In this document: positions 12,550 through 23,290 of the stretch, in pieces
Position numbering within the stretch: position 1 is the first letter of the stretch
Layout of the letters: every line of letters starts with the position of its first letter
Assembly (NCBI RefSeq): GCF_026151205.1
Contig: NC_087076.1
Span: 11,136,902 to 11,200,901, forward strand
Direction: 5' to 3'
Source of the DNA: Bolinopsis microptera
Taxonomy: Eukaryota; Ctenophora; Tentaculata; Lobata; Bolinopsidae
DNA: 64,000 nucleotides
The notes under the pieces: generated by a model
Told to the model about the DNA's origin: nothing
The model's input: the letters and a program-made list of their open reading frames with translations, nothing else
Databases searched by the model: none
Program-made: the position numbers and the translations under genes

Positions 12550-12699
12550 GATCTGAAAACTGATGGGGAAATGAACCGTATTTGTTTTGACGTGACGTGT
12601 GATTCTTTATATTGATTGTTGAATGCTGAAAGCTGATTGGTTAAGTGCCGTCACGTGTCGGACAAAAATATGACCCTCTTCCCCACCAGTAATCAGATC
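12550..12699. mobile_element. 150-bp MITE with 21-bp imperfect TIRs
   Basis: The left end GATCTGAAAACTGATGGGGAA pairs with the right end TTCCCCACCAGTAATCAGATC (18 of 21 positions). An inner pair, GACGTGACGTG and CACGTGTCG, extends the fold. It sits about 230 bp upstream of the PSMD13 start. No coding capacity. Confidence 0.8.
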
Positions 12700-12929
12700 T
12701 ATAATAATTAGTGTTATTTTTACAATTGAGCTATATTAGTTGAACTCAACAGCCTTTGTTCTTTTATCGTTTTTTTTTTCAATGAATCAAAGCGTTTCAT
12801 CCCTCCTTGTCAAAATAACTTTAAATTTTCAACAAAACAGAAATATTATCAATATTGAAATTATATAGATCGCAATTCGCAACTATCACATTAAAAAAAA
12901 CTCATCTCGATTACAAAACTACCAGCAAG

Positions 12930-15900
12930 ATGACAGTTCAAAGCTTTATCTCGCTACAAAAGGCGGGTTCCCGGTCCCAGGACTGGATTGAGATGGAGGA
13001 TTACTACAATAGGAAGTTGTGGCACCAACTTACCCTAGCTCTCATCAAATATGTCAAGACAGGACCCCACCAATCAGGCCATCTCTCGGAACTACACAAA
13101 ACATTCCTCTCTGACTTTGACCACAGGGTATTGAATTTGTTTACCACATGATATCGTTTTTATCTTTCTCGGTTTACATCTTAATACTTAACATATTGTC
13201 GGTTTCTATATCTTATCCGATAAAATTTTATTTTCCCCAAGTTTCAGAGAAATTAAAATAGTTTCATAGTTTCATGATTAATCTTTAAATGATAATTTAT
13301 GAATTCTTCATTCCTTCAGATTAGTTCCTTGGCCCTCAGTAATATAGGACTGATTGTATCTGAAGACATTCCTGCTGGTGAACGATTGGAATTCCTTGAA
13401 GCTCTATCGAAGAAAGTTTCTAATCACCCTGAAGCAAAAATTAGAATTATGGCAAAGGTTTGTTACATTACCAAGTAATCCGGCATAATTCTAATAATAA
13501 ATATGATAAATTACAATTAACCTGTAATTATTTGCCGACTTTCCTGGTTTTGTGCTATGTTAGGAATTATATTTTTAATTTATGTTTGTCAGTGGTAATT
13601 GTTTAATAGACAAGTATTGAATGTTTGCAGATCAACAGTCAATAAGAAACAATACTTACTCTGTTATTCCAGGTTGGGTCTCTCAAAATAGACCAGGGAC
13701 AGGTCGAAGAGGTCCAGGAGTTGATCAAGACATTGGAGGAGCTCGTCAACTCTTTGGGAGAGATTACGCCGGTTCATGGTGCTTTCTATGAACTGAGCGC
13801 TAAATTCTACAAGGTACTTCTATCCTTCATAGCATAGCTGTTTCATTAACTAATTTATTAGTATTATTCTATTCTATTATATTTCTATTCTATTCTATTC
13901 TATTATATTCTATTCTATTTATATTCTATTCTATTCTATTCTATTCTATTCTATTCTATTCTATTCTATTCTCCAGGTGAAAGGAGACTACAACAGTTTC
14001 TACCGGGACAGTCTCCGTTATTTGGGATGTATCGACCTGGACGATCTAACTTCCAAGCAGAAACAAGAGCACGCTTTTCACATTGGACTTTCAGCTCTTC
14101 TGGGCGACAAAGTGTACAACTTTGGGGAGTTGCTGGCTCACCCTTTACTGGAATCTCTGAAAATAGCCTGTCCGTGGATTGTTGAATTGCTTTTGGCGTT
14201 TAACCGTGGTGACATGAATAAATTGGAGCAGTTACAGGTACAGTATTATACGTTTCCGGTGTTATAACTCATGTTGAGATTAGATTCTCACTTCATTGTT
14301 TTCAAGATCCATGGTAACCATTACATTACGTAAACTCACGTCACTTATATCATGCTTCATTGCAAATTAACAGACCCATAACATAATATTACGTAACTGA
14401 TAAAATGATTTTGTTTTGATCACGTCAAATTTCCAGCCCCAATGGAGCCAGCAACCTGACCTCGCCCGTAACGAAGTTGCATTGAAACAGAAATGTGCTC
14501 TACTTGGTTTGATGGAACTAACCTTCAACAAAGCCTCCTCTAGTCGATCTATTCCGTTCAGCGAAGTAAGTTGTTAAAATTCAATCACATGTTGGCTATC
14601 GATTCATAATGACAAAAAGCACACATTGGCGGTCAAAGTTTCAATACAGTTAATTTTTGTGAACAATACAATCTAAAAACCATCTTATCACAGGTTGCTG
14701 CTGCAGTGAAACTACCAGTGGATGAAGTTGAGTTGTTGGTTATGAAAGCTATCTCACTCAACTTGGTCAGAGGCAGTATCGATGAATGTGACAAGGTAAC
14801 AATAAACAAAAAAAGACCAAAATCCTTTGCGGGGAATTCCGGTCACACCATCATTTGTGTATAATCGTAGCGCGCATTGACTCGCTTACATACCAACTTT
14901 TTATGGCTCGCGCTGTCACTTACGTTTTTATCATAATATCGCTGGATTTCTGATAATCCCGGATATAGCGTTCTGGAATTTCAAAATTGTTGTTATTTCT
15001 GTGTTTCATGTTATTTGGAATTGTCAATTGTTAAGGTGACTTTTCTACAGCCATGGGCTTGATGAAATTCTAATTGTAGTGCAAGATGCTCTACGTCGGA
15101 TAAAATAATTCACTTATAACTTATCAGAGTTTATTAGATTGATTTCTCGATTCACTAAGACATGAAACAAGGTTCTAAATATTGGAAATATAACTTAAAG
15201 CCTTAAAGTCAACAAAATAAGAACGCAATATCATAAAGATTAAAAAACCCCGACCAATCATCCACATAAATATATAGTCTAATTATAATAATTTACGAGA
15301 ACTACGATAAAATGGTGCCAGCTGGCTGTGTTTTACTTGTGGGTTAACGGAGAAGGTCACAAATTTCGCAATACACGATTTTGGAGGGCTTTGAAAGTTT
15401 TGTTATTGTAGATTTCAATGTGGACCATCAAAAACGTTAAAAATGTCTTAACCAAAGTACTTGAGATAAGCGTGACCGGATGATAACTGAATTATCAGTG
15501 TTTAACTGCGTCAGCTTACGCCTGTTGTCCAGTCTGTAAGTTACCATGGAAGTCCTCAGCAGCTGTATACAATGAAATTAAGTAGTTGTCAAGTTCCACC
15601 TCCCAACTGGATGGTTAACTGGAACTACCAAAATGTCTGTTAAGCGGTTAATTCTCTATATTCCAATTTCCAACCCACGCAGAAAATTCTTCTTCAGCTG
15701 CAGTCATTGCCTGGTTAAGCTTAACATTACCTTAAACTTTGAACCAAATCCCAGAAATCTGTCGTAACGTCAATCATATTTCAGGTCGTGAATCTAACAT
15801 GGGTACAACCAAGAGTACTGGACCTATCTCAGATAAAGGAGATGAACAAACGTATTATAGAATGGGCGGAATCAGTTGAAAAGACCGTACAAGATGTTGA

Positions 15901-15931
15901 GCGTCAGATTCCAGAACTTTTGTGCAATTAA
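12930..15931 (+). CDS. PSMD13: 26S proteasome non-ATPase regulatory subunit 13 (Rpn9)
   Basis: A PCI-domain scaffold subunit of the 19S lid of the 26S proteasome. Seven exons join with every boundary in phase 0: 12930-13127, 13320-13457, 13673-13813, 13977-14237, 14437-14565, 14694-14795 and 15785-15931. They give 371 aa (human 376). Diagnostic stretches are KLWHQLTLALIKYV, SLRYLGCIDLDDL, GLSALLGDKVYNFGELLAHP and, in the C-terminal PCI winged helix, VDEVELLVMKAISLNLVRGS and TWVQPRVLDLSQIK. The first two are in the N-terminal helical-repeat half. The start ATG lies 4 nt after a possible acceptor (accag). Intron 3 is a TTCTA microsatellite that runs into the acceptor. A polyadenylation signal (aataaa) is near 16105. 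The gene looks intact. Confidence 0.96.
13850..13975 (+). repeat. (TTCTA)n microsatellite abutting a splice acceptor
   Basis: About 120 bp of imperfect then perfect TTCTA pentamers, ending CTCCAG, which is the acceptor of PSMD13 exon 4. The pyrimidine-rich strand of the array provides the polypyrimidine tract. Confidence 0.95.
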
Positions 15932-16468
15932 ATGGGTTGAACATTGACTATCTAATATCTATAGATGTTGTCCACCAGTGCTGGTACACTCGAACAGTTG
16001 TATTTATATCATTTTGTATATTGTATTTGAATTGAGTTGTCATTGATACAAGATTTAAAGAATGATCTACCTGTTTTTCTTGCTACTGATTGTTTAATGC
16101 CACCAAATAAAAGTGCTAAAGTGCACATTTGAACAACTTTTTAACCATTTAAAGTTGATTTTTCAGAGAAGAATACTCTGCAGTCCGTGATGGCTATGAA
16201 AACGCTGCTAACTGAGCGTTCTCCTTTTGACCTTTCGGTTTTAATTGAAAAATTTTTGAGCCGCATGACATAGTATGTGCCACGGTATGATCGACGAGAT
16301 GATAGCTTTAGCTACGTTTAAGAAGTTTTCCGTCAAATCCATCAACACACTATAGCATATGGAATAACTGAGCAAGACACGCTTAGACATTAGAAAAGTC
16401 GTGCGAGTCATGAGCTTAATAATTCTACATTCTATAGAAAATGCTGGCGATGTTCAGCAAGTTAAAAC

Positions 16469-16545
16469 TTACCTGGGGACCTCAGGCTATCATGTTCATA
16501 AACATAGAGATTCGGTGGAATGACAGGCTGAGCGCGGCCCAGTAA
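16469..16545 (+). mobile_element. TTACCTGGGG MITE, copy A
   Basis: A 77-bp element starting TTACCTGGGGACCTC and ending GAGCGCGGCCCAGTAA. It is flanked by an 8-bp direct duplication, GTTAAAAC (16461-16468 and 16546-16553). The ends are imperfect inverted repeats (TTACCTGGGG versus TTACTGGGCC). Too short to code. Confidence 0.9.
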
Positions 16546-16865
16546 GTTAAAACCTGATTAATCTGACGTTTATTTGAACGCTGACTCTGAACCACCTCAC
16601 ATTGCATGTGACAAATGGTTGAAACCTTCGAGTTATTTGTATCACGTTATGACACCCACGGTCGTTTCACTTTATCGTCCTGACGATACAGGGGGAGACG
16701 CGCACTTCGTGCGCGGCGGGTCATACAACGTATGACAACGAGTTATCAGACGCTGTTTACAGTTTTTATCTACGAAAAAAAATTGTATTGAACATGGCAT
16801 ACAAAGAAGTTGCTAAACCAGCGATCGAGAAATCTGACAGGTCTCATATCAAATCAGTGTTTACC

Positions 16866-16954
16866 TTACCTGAGGACCCCATGCTATAATGTTCGTAAAC
16901 ATAGAGATCCGAATAAAAATCCGGCGGAATGACAGGCTGAGGCCTGAGCAGTAA
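16866..16954 (+). mobile_element. TTACCTGRGG MITE, copy B (degenerate)
   Basis: Starts TTACCTGAGGACCCC and retains GGCGGAATGACAGGCTGA, but the 3' end is altered (GGCCTGAGCAGTAA). No clean target duplication is visible, so this is an older or rearranged copy. Confidence 0.75.
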
Positions 16955-17070
16955 GCGCGAGCGCCGCCTTGTAGGTTTATAACCTACCAGGACGCGCGCG
17001 CCGAGTTGGACTCGTCGACGGTCCTGATATATCAATATATAAAACAGATATTTTACGAGTATCACCCGTT
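16955..17070 (+). repeat. GC-rich repeat unit with a GTAGGTTTATAACCTAC palindrome, copy 1
   Basis: Contains CTTGTAGGTTTATAACCTACC, GGACGCGCGCGCC, GAGTTGGACTCG and ATATTTTACGAGTATCACCCG. The same order recurs at 17520-17616, and part of it in inverted form at 17635-17705. Strikingly GC-rich against its surroundings. Confidence 0.8.
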
Positions 17071-17078
17071 ATTAAGCG

Positions 17079-17166
17079 TTACTGGGCAGCGCTCAGCCTG
17101 TCATTCCGCCTAATCTCTATTTGGTTTATTTGTTTATGAACATGATAGCCTGAGGTCCCCAGGTAA
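17079..17166 (-). mobile_element. TTACCTGRGG MITE, copy C (inverted)
   Basis: The reverse complement of the family, reading TTACTGGGCAGCGCTCAGCC at its left end and GGTCCCCAGGTAA at its right. It is flanked by ATTAAGCG and GTTAAGCG (7 of 8 identical), a probable target duplication. Confidence 0.85.
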
Positions 17167-17363
17167 GTTAAGCGCCGCCCAGTAAATTAGTAATGTTTAC
17201 CTTGTCTCACGTCGTGATCTGATCCTCTTCGTCAATTAAGTACCGTGGCGCGCGATAAAGCCATGATAATGGATATGGCCGTCGGCCCACAACACACAAG
17301 TAGAACGTAAGTTAATATTTCATATATAACGGTTAATTGACAATGTCAATTCATCGCAGCTCG

Positions 17364-17443
17364 TTACCTGAGGACCCCAGGCTATTATGTTCATTAACAT
17401 AATAAAGATTTGGCGGAATGACAGGCTGAGCGCGGCCCAGTAA
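17364..17443 (+). mobile_element. TTACCTGRGG MITE, copy D
   Basis: An 80-bp copy starting TTACCTGAGGACCCCAGG and ending GCGCGGCCCAGTAA. It is flanked by the perfect 9-bp duplication CGCAGCTCG on both sides. Confidence 0.92.
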
Positions 17444-17519
17444 CGCAGCTCGACGCGGCACAGTAGCGCATCTCGCCGATCTGTGAGAAGCCTCATTGAG
17501 TGCGCGGCGCGGCACAGTA

Positions 17520-17616
17520 ACGCATCGCGCTTGTAGGTTTACAACCTACCAGGACGCGCGCCGAGTTGGACTCGACGGTCAATATATGGAACAGATATTT
17601 TACGAGTATCACCCGT
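17520..17616 (+). repeat. GC-rich repeat unit, copy 2
   Basis: Second copy of the 16955-17070 unit (CTTGTAGGTTTACAACCTACC, GCGCGCCGAGTTGGACTCG, TTTTACGAGTATCACCCGTT). A partial inverted third copy follows at 17635-17705 (AACGGGTGATAC, CCAACTCGGCGCGCGTC, ATAAACCTACAA), so the two together can form a hairpin. Confidence 0.8.
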
Positions 17617-17790
17617 TAACATCGCGCTACAAATATAACGGGTGATACTGGTAAATTATTTGTTCCAACTCGGCGCGCGTCTTAATAAGTTATAAACCTA
17701 CAACTGACAACAACGTTACAATACAATCAACAATGTTTACCTCAGGTAAAGTCCCTTTATATACCTGGCGCGCCAATCTCAATGCCAATG

Positions 17791-17868
17791 TTACCTGAGG
17801 ACCCCAGGCTATTATGTTCATTAACAATAAAGATTTGGCGGAATGACAGGCTGAGCGCGGCCCAGTAA
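17791..17868 (+). mobile_element. TTACCTGRGG MITE, copy E
   Basis: A 78-bp copy flanked by TGCCAATG on both sides. The duplication extends to 10 bp if the terminal AA is shared. Internal sequence nearly identical to copy D. Confidence 0.92.
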
Positions 17869-18034
17869 TGCCAATGCAAATGCAAAATGCACAGCGCTCT
17901 TTTCTGAGTCGCAAAGAAGCAATTAATAAATTAGCAAGCTAAGTAAGCAAATTTATTACAAGATTTTTTACAAGTTTGGGCCAGTGATTTAGTAAAAGAG
18001 TGCACATTTAAAAAAAATTTTCTTTAGCGTGAAA

Positions 18035-18730
18035 GTTGACGGATAATACTCTTCTAAATTTCTTCAAAGTAGCGCGCACCGCTTTCTTCTCGAAATGGCC
18101 CGATGGCAATTGCTACAAAGTAGCGCGCGCCAGGCAAGACCATTAACAATGGTCAAGCGCGGTGAAAGAAACAAATTGTGTCAAAGCTTGCGCTCCTACT
18201 AAATCGCTCGCCCAAATTTTAAGAAAATTCTTGTGAAAAGGCCCTTTGAGCATGAAAGTGATCTAGATCGGTGTATTTTTGGACGCTGATTCCGAATCAC
18301 CCCCCGTGACGTAGTAGGGTTAAAATGCTTCCCTGGAGAGCTATGGGCAAAAAACCGTTTTGGTCACGTGACAGGCTAGTAAAATACGAATTCGATTGTT
18401 TAGGGCCCGGGTTAGGGTTAGGGTTGTGGTAAGGGTTATGGTTAGCTTCGGGGTTATGGTTAGGGTTAGGGTTAGGATTAGGGTTTATGTAAAACCGTTT
18501 TGTACGGCTGCAAAACCAAAAAAACCAAAGTCACGTGAAATTTTTGGGCGAGCGAATTAGTAAAAGCCCAAAGCTTGAAGCTGAAATGTAAAAGCACATT
18601 GAGTTTGACCATTGTTAATGGTCTTGCCTGGCGCGCGCTACTTCGTAGCACTTGCCATCGGGCCATTTCGAGAAGAAAGCGGCGTGGGCTACTTCGAAGA
18701 AATTTAGATGAGTAACATCCGTCAAACATT
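18035..18730. mobile_element. Inverted-repeat element with about 190-bp arms and a telomere-like loop
   Basis: The left arm (about 18035-18230) contains CTTCTCGAAATGGCCCGATGG and GCGCGCCAGGCAAGACC. The right arm (about 18530-18730) has their reverse complements. Arm identity is high in the central 100 bp and falls off outward. The loop carries a copy of a dispersed repeat (GGACGCTGATTCCGAATCACC at 18278-18299) and a TTAGGG-like tract. No transposase ORF. Confidence 0.8.
18411..18487 (+). repeat. Interstitial telomere-like (TTAGGG)n tract
   Basis: Imperfect TTAGGG and variant hexamers (GTTATGG, GTTAGGA) across about 75 bp, in the loop of the inverted-repeat element. Degenerate enough to be old. 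Confidence 0.9.
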
Positions 18731-20405
18731 GAGTCCATTATTGCATATTGAAGAAAAAAAAGTTTATTCAAAAGTTTTTTATTTAACATTTTTTTCCATC
18801 TTCTTCAACTAATGATTGATTTATTTTAAAAGACGCTAGCATTTGAACATATTATCTGATTGCTGTAAAGAGCCCTAGATAGCTCTTATAATAATAGGGA
18901 GTCTTAATATTATTTATTCGCTTTAGACTCGAAGTCGAACTTTGTAAGCCGCACGGTTACAAAATCGACAATTATTTAGAGATGCAATACATCAAAAATC
19001 GAGCGCCGCAGGCAGACATTCTAGCTGTGCATATGACTACTCTGCTACTTGAACTCATGCTGGCAATAATTATCTTGATCAGTGCAATAGTCATTTAAGT
19101 ATCACAGTATAGGTATAGTTCATGCTCGAGTGGATTTGAATGTTGTTTCCTGAACTCATTGGCGCTTTCCCTCGTCAGACCAAAGTCTCACGTACTAGAC
19201 CCTCTCCACTTCTGCCCAGCACAGTTACACCTGTTGAGCAATGTTTGCATTGCCCAGAAAGTCTTCAGGATTGCCAAGTTCTACTATTATAATTAGATCG
19301 ATCGTATTTGTATTTGAAATAACTATTAACTCATGTTTACGCCTGACAGTGCCATCGTCGTTTGTGTCACACCATCGAGTAACTGGTTATTGCTTCGAAG
19401 AGTGGACTAGATTCGAATATTACATACGTTACATTTGTATATTATTACACATTTGTGCTCTGCTATAGCATCACTTGACTATTAAAAAAAATTGTTTGTT
19501 CAGGCCATGACCTTATAGTCAGCCAATTGGCCATTGCTATATTATGTGTATATTGTTTGAATATTCTTTTCTCACTAAAAAAAAAAAAAAAAAAAAAAAA
19601 ACATTTGTATATGTATCACAGCACATTAATTGTATTTGGAATCTTCTACTTTTTGCCCCATAGCCAAACAATCCTTTTTGGTTAAGTTAATTTATCAAAT
19701 AATATCAGTAACGTTTTAATTTATTGTGATCGTAATCGACAGTTAACTTCTTTTAATTTTTATATTTTAATATAATAATTAAACGTAAATTGTACAGTTT
19801 TGAAGTAATTATATTTGTATATGAGATGCCCAGAGAGGCATAAATTTAAATCTTATCTTATCTTATCTTATCTGACAGCTGTACCTGGTGTTGTGCATCC
19901 TCCCACTTCTCCATACTTTCATCACTTAATCCTAAGTCATAGCATTTGCTGACCATATCTACAAGATTTTAAAATGCATTTTTTAATTGATTGTGAGGTT
20001 GATAAATTTGCCGCAATTAGTTCATGAAAGTGAGATAATCAAATTCCACTTTGTATTCCAATCTGCCTTTCTTGTGAATTTTAAACTTTCAATACCAGCT
20101 GGGCTGCGCCTTAAAGCACAAAATTGTTAGCCTAACACCACACACACGAATCCAGTGAATGTTAATTTGTTACAGCACATAGATTATCTTTGCAGTAGCT
20201 TCAAGTCCTAGCGCAGTAAAGTAAAAGCTTATTTCACCACGGTTGCTCCATACTGTGATCACTCAAACTCCCAGTTCTACTCCCTCCAACCATGCTTCGC
20301 CCCTCACTATACTTCCTGCATTTGAAACCTTTCTTCCATTTACAGACATCATATGCATACCTCACTCCTTTTATCACTGTGCCTCATGATTCTCATTTTC
20401 TTGCC
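18731..20405. other. Repeat-poor intergenic stretch with a poly(A) run
   Basis: No gene recognised. It holds an A25 run at 19577-19601, compatible with the tail of a retrotransposed sequence, and a short (TCTTA) array near 19850-19872. Short ORFs here have no family features. Confidence 0.5.
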
Positions 20406-20615
20406 ATGTTCCTTTCTAGTATTAACAACAAAGTGCGAATCTACATCGCAGCTGTTCTTACCATTCTTACCTATGGATGTGAGATACGGAACACGACTCA
20501 AGTGCAGACAAGAAGATTGGAGTTCTTCCATCAGTACTGCTTACCCAGAATCCTGAGAGTGACGTGGTTCCTTCGAGTAAGTAATGAGGATTTTTTAAGA
20601 AGGGCATCAATAACT
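20406..20615 (+). pseudogene. Fragment of non-LTR retrotransposon reverse-transcriptase C-terminus
   Basis: A 70-codon open stretch encodes AVLTILTYGCEIRNTT, then RRLEFFHQYCLPRILRVTW and VSNEDFLRRASI. This is the familiar end of LINE reverse transcriptases (LLYGSETW, RLEAFHMRCLRRILGITW, V(T/S)NEEVLRRA patterns). The catalytic domain is absent, so this is a dead 5'-truncated fragment. It runs straight into the minisatellite that follows. Confidence 0.75.
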
Positions 20616-20628
20616 CAACATGCTCCTT

Positions 20629-21290
20629 TCAACACCAAGCTCCTTCCCTCACCATGCTCCTTTCCTCGCTATGCTCCTTTTCTCCCATGCTCCTTCCCTC
20701 ACCATGTTCCTTTTCTAACCATGCTCCTTCCCTCACCATGCTCCTTTCAACACCAAGCTCCTTTCCTCGCTATGCTCCTTTTCTCACCATGCCCCTTCCC
20801 TCACCATGCTCCTTTTTTCACCATGCTCCTCTCCTCACCATGCTCCTTTTCTAACCATGCTCCTTCCCTCACCATGCTCCTTTCCTCACCATGCTCCTTT
20901 CCTCGCTATGCTCCTTTTCTCACCATGCTCTTTTCCTCACTGTGCTGCCTTCCTCACCGTGCTCCTTTCCTCACCATGCTCCTTCCCTCACCATGCTCCT
21001 TTGCTAACCATGCTCCTTCTTCACCATGATCCTTTCCTCGCTATGCTCCTTCAACACCATGCTCTTTTCCTCGCTATGCTCCTTTTCTCACCATGCTCCT
21101 TTTCTAACCATGCTCCTTCCTCACCATGCTCCTTTTCTAACCATGCTCCTTCCTCACCATGCTCCTTTTCTAACTATGCTTTTTCGTTTTCCTCACCATG
21201 CTCTTTTTCTAACCATGCTCCTTCGCTTTCCTCACCATGCTCCTTTTCTCACAATGCTTATTTCCTAACCAAGCTTGTTTCCGTACTGTG
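20629..21290 (+). repeat. Minisatellite, about 18-bp CTCACCATGCTCCTTTTC unit
   Basis: Roughly 35 imperfect units (CTCCTTTCCTCACCATG and variants with CTAACCATG or CTCGCTATG). It is open in more than one frame because the unit length is a multiple of three and lacks stops. The resulting HAPFL/MLLPSPCSF peptides are an artefact of the repeat, not a gene. Confidence 0.95.
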
Positions 21291-21369
21291 CACCCCCACA
21301 ACCATACTTATTTCTTCATCGTGTTCCCTTCCTAACGTAACGGTAATTCCCTCATTGCACATCTTTCAT

Positions 21370-22843
21370 TGATGAAAATTGTAAGACTGTTGCTAATTGG
21401 ACGTGCAGGCACTATAACGCGAACGTGATTCTTACTATTATCAAAGTACTCTATAATCTTCCTGTTCGAGAAACATGTTGATAGTAACTGCAATTCTATC
21501 CGAAATTTGGCGGCGGATGATGGTGTATGATAGTGATGATTGAAGTTTAATGCTTGCTTGTTTAAGTGTGGATTGTCAATGTAGGTGGATACAAGTACCG
21601 TTTTCATTTCATTTTGTAGAATTTTAGTATCACCACGATGCTGCTGTGTTCGATTTAGGTTTCATATTGAAATTCATAAATGACTTATTGCAAACACTTG
21701 ATCTAATAATTGATCGGTCACTAATGGTGAGTTTTTTGTGTAATTATCCCTCTTTGTATTGTGTCTGTGTTGTGTTACCTTTTCTGCTAGTTATTTATAT
21801 TTTCTGTGTGGAATGTGAACACCCTCTTAATCATCTATACCTTGCTCAGACTCTGTATCCGAGACATTACACTGCAATGATCCGGGTGTTGTCAATATGT
21901 TGTGATAAAATAACAAATCACGAGTTTCAAGGTGGTCATGGTGGAAAAAGTAGTTTCTTTAGGTGATTTGAGTGGTTGGCGGTTGCAGTACATCATTTTT
22001 CAATATATCGCTATTTGGGACGAATTTTTTACTTTGCACCACGCAAACCTACCAGCTCTCAACTTTCCAAAGCCAAACAAATTTATGCCCTAATTATTTT
22101 CACAATTTTCTATCGTCCCCATGTTGCCATGTTGGAAACATATTCTGTATAAAATTTCTGCTACAATCACTTTGATCCTTCTAAAGGGCCAGATTAAAGA
22201 ATACAACTCTTAACCATCGATTTTAATATATTATATATATTTCTTTTACTTTATTGGCCTTAATGGCAGATCAGCCAAGTTCTGTCAATTAACAGAAATC
22301 TCATTCATTTCAGTGGACCTAATATAAGGGAGCCACTGTACTCTCTTTTGTTTCATGTGCATCAAATGACACATATAAGTGGCACTAATTGATCCTGGAA
22401 TGTCTTACATTTGTAATACTATCAAAATGTGCCCCGTCACAATATCGTCACTGTCACATTTCCTCACTGGCATCGATACTGTTATTATACAACCATATTT
22501 GAATTTTGCTCAGTTAATAGATTAGCCATCTTTGGAAGAATTGTACCAGTGGTGCGACTATAATTCTTACCCTTCTTACTGTCAGTTATCACAATTAAAC
22601 TGATCCAATGTTGATGAAGATTGCTATAAACTGTTCTTACTCTTTTACTTAATACTCGAAACGGTTGATGTCCATGTTTAAATTGATGTGTAATGTATAA
22701 CTACTTATAGGTCTTGTTTCTAGTAACATTTTTTTAACACGTTTTTATTGTTTATATATAGTATTGTAAACTATTCTTTCTCTGTGAAAATTTAGAAATG
22801 TTTTATAAATTTTTTTTTCTAATCATTCAACTTCACTGTAGAG
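21370..22843. other. Intergenic or 5' untranslated/intronic sequence upstream of RPL27A
   Basis: No family-like ORF. It ends in a good splice acceptor (ttcactgtag), so at least its right end is an intron or outron of RPL27A. Confidence 0.5.
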
Positions 22844-23290
22844 ATGGTGTCACATCTGAAGAAGACCAGGAAGCTGAGGGGACACGTGAGTGCCGGTCAT
22901 GGTCGTGTCGGAAAGCACAGGAAACATCCTGGTGGTCGAGGTAACGCTGGAGGTCAACATCACCACAGAATCAACTTCGACAAGTACCATCCCGGTTACT
23001 TCGGTAAGATCGGTATGAGGTTCATCCACAAGAAGACCAATCCTTTCTTTTGTCCAGTAATCAACGTCGATAAAGTGTGGAACCTCGTGTCAGACCAGAC
23101 CAGAGAAGAATACGCCAAGAGAACCGACGGTAAGGCCCCAGTTATTGACTGCGTCAGAGCTGGATATTTCAAAGTTCTGGGCAAGGGAGCCCTCCCAAAA
23201 CAGCCTGTTATTGTCAAGGCCAAGTTCTTCAGTTTTGAGGCAGAGAAAAAGATCAAGAAAGCCGGCGGAGTTTGTATAACAGTTGCGTAG
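22844..23290 (+). CDS. RPL27A: 60S ribosomal protein L27a (uL15)
   Basis: Component of the large ribosomal subunit. A single coding exon of 148 aa, the same length as the human protein. The N-terminus [20 protein letters not shown], the segment [32 protein letters not shown], and the end [20 protein letters not shown] all match the family closely. The acceptor AG ends 2 nt before the ATG, so the mRNA leader must come from a separate exon or a spliced leader. Mammalian RPL27A has several coding introns and this copy has none, but it is intact and in normal context. A possible polyadenylation signal (aataaa) is at about 23402. Confidence 0.98.
   Translation: MVSHLKKTRKLRGHVSAGHGRVGKHRKHPGGRGNAGGQHHHRINFDKYHPGYFGKIGMRFIHKKTNPFFCPVINVDKVWNLVSDQTREEYAKRTDGKAPVIDCVRAGYFKVLGKGALPKQPVIVKAKFFSFEAEKKIKKAGGVCITVA

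Noticed and set aside
20292-21372. Long ORFs encoding HAPFLTMLLPSPCSF-type repeats
   Set aside because: They come from translating the 18-bp minisatellite, which is open in more than one frame. Only the short LINE fragment before it has family features.
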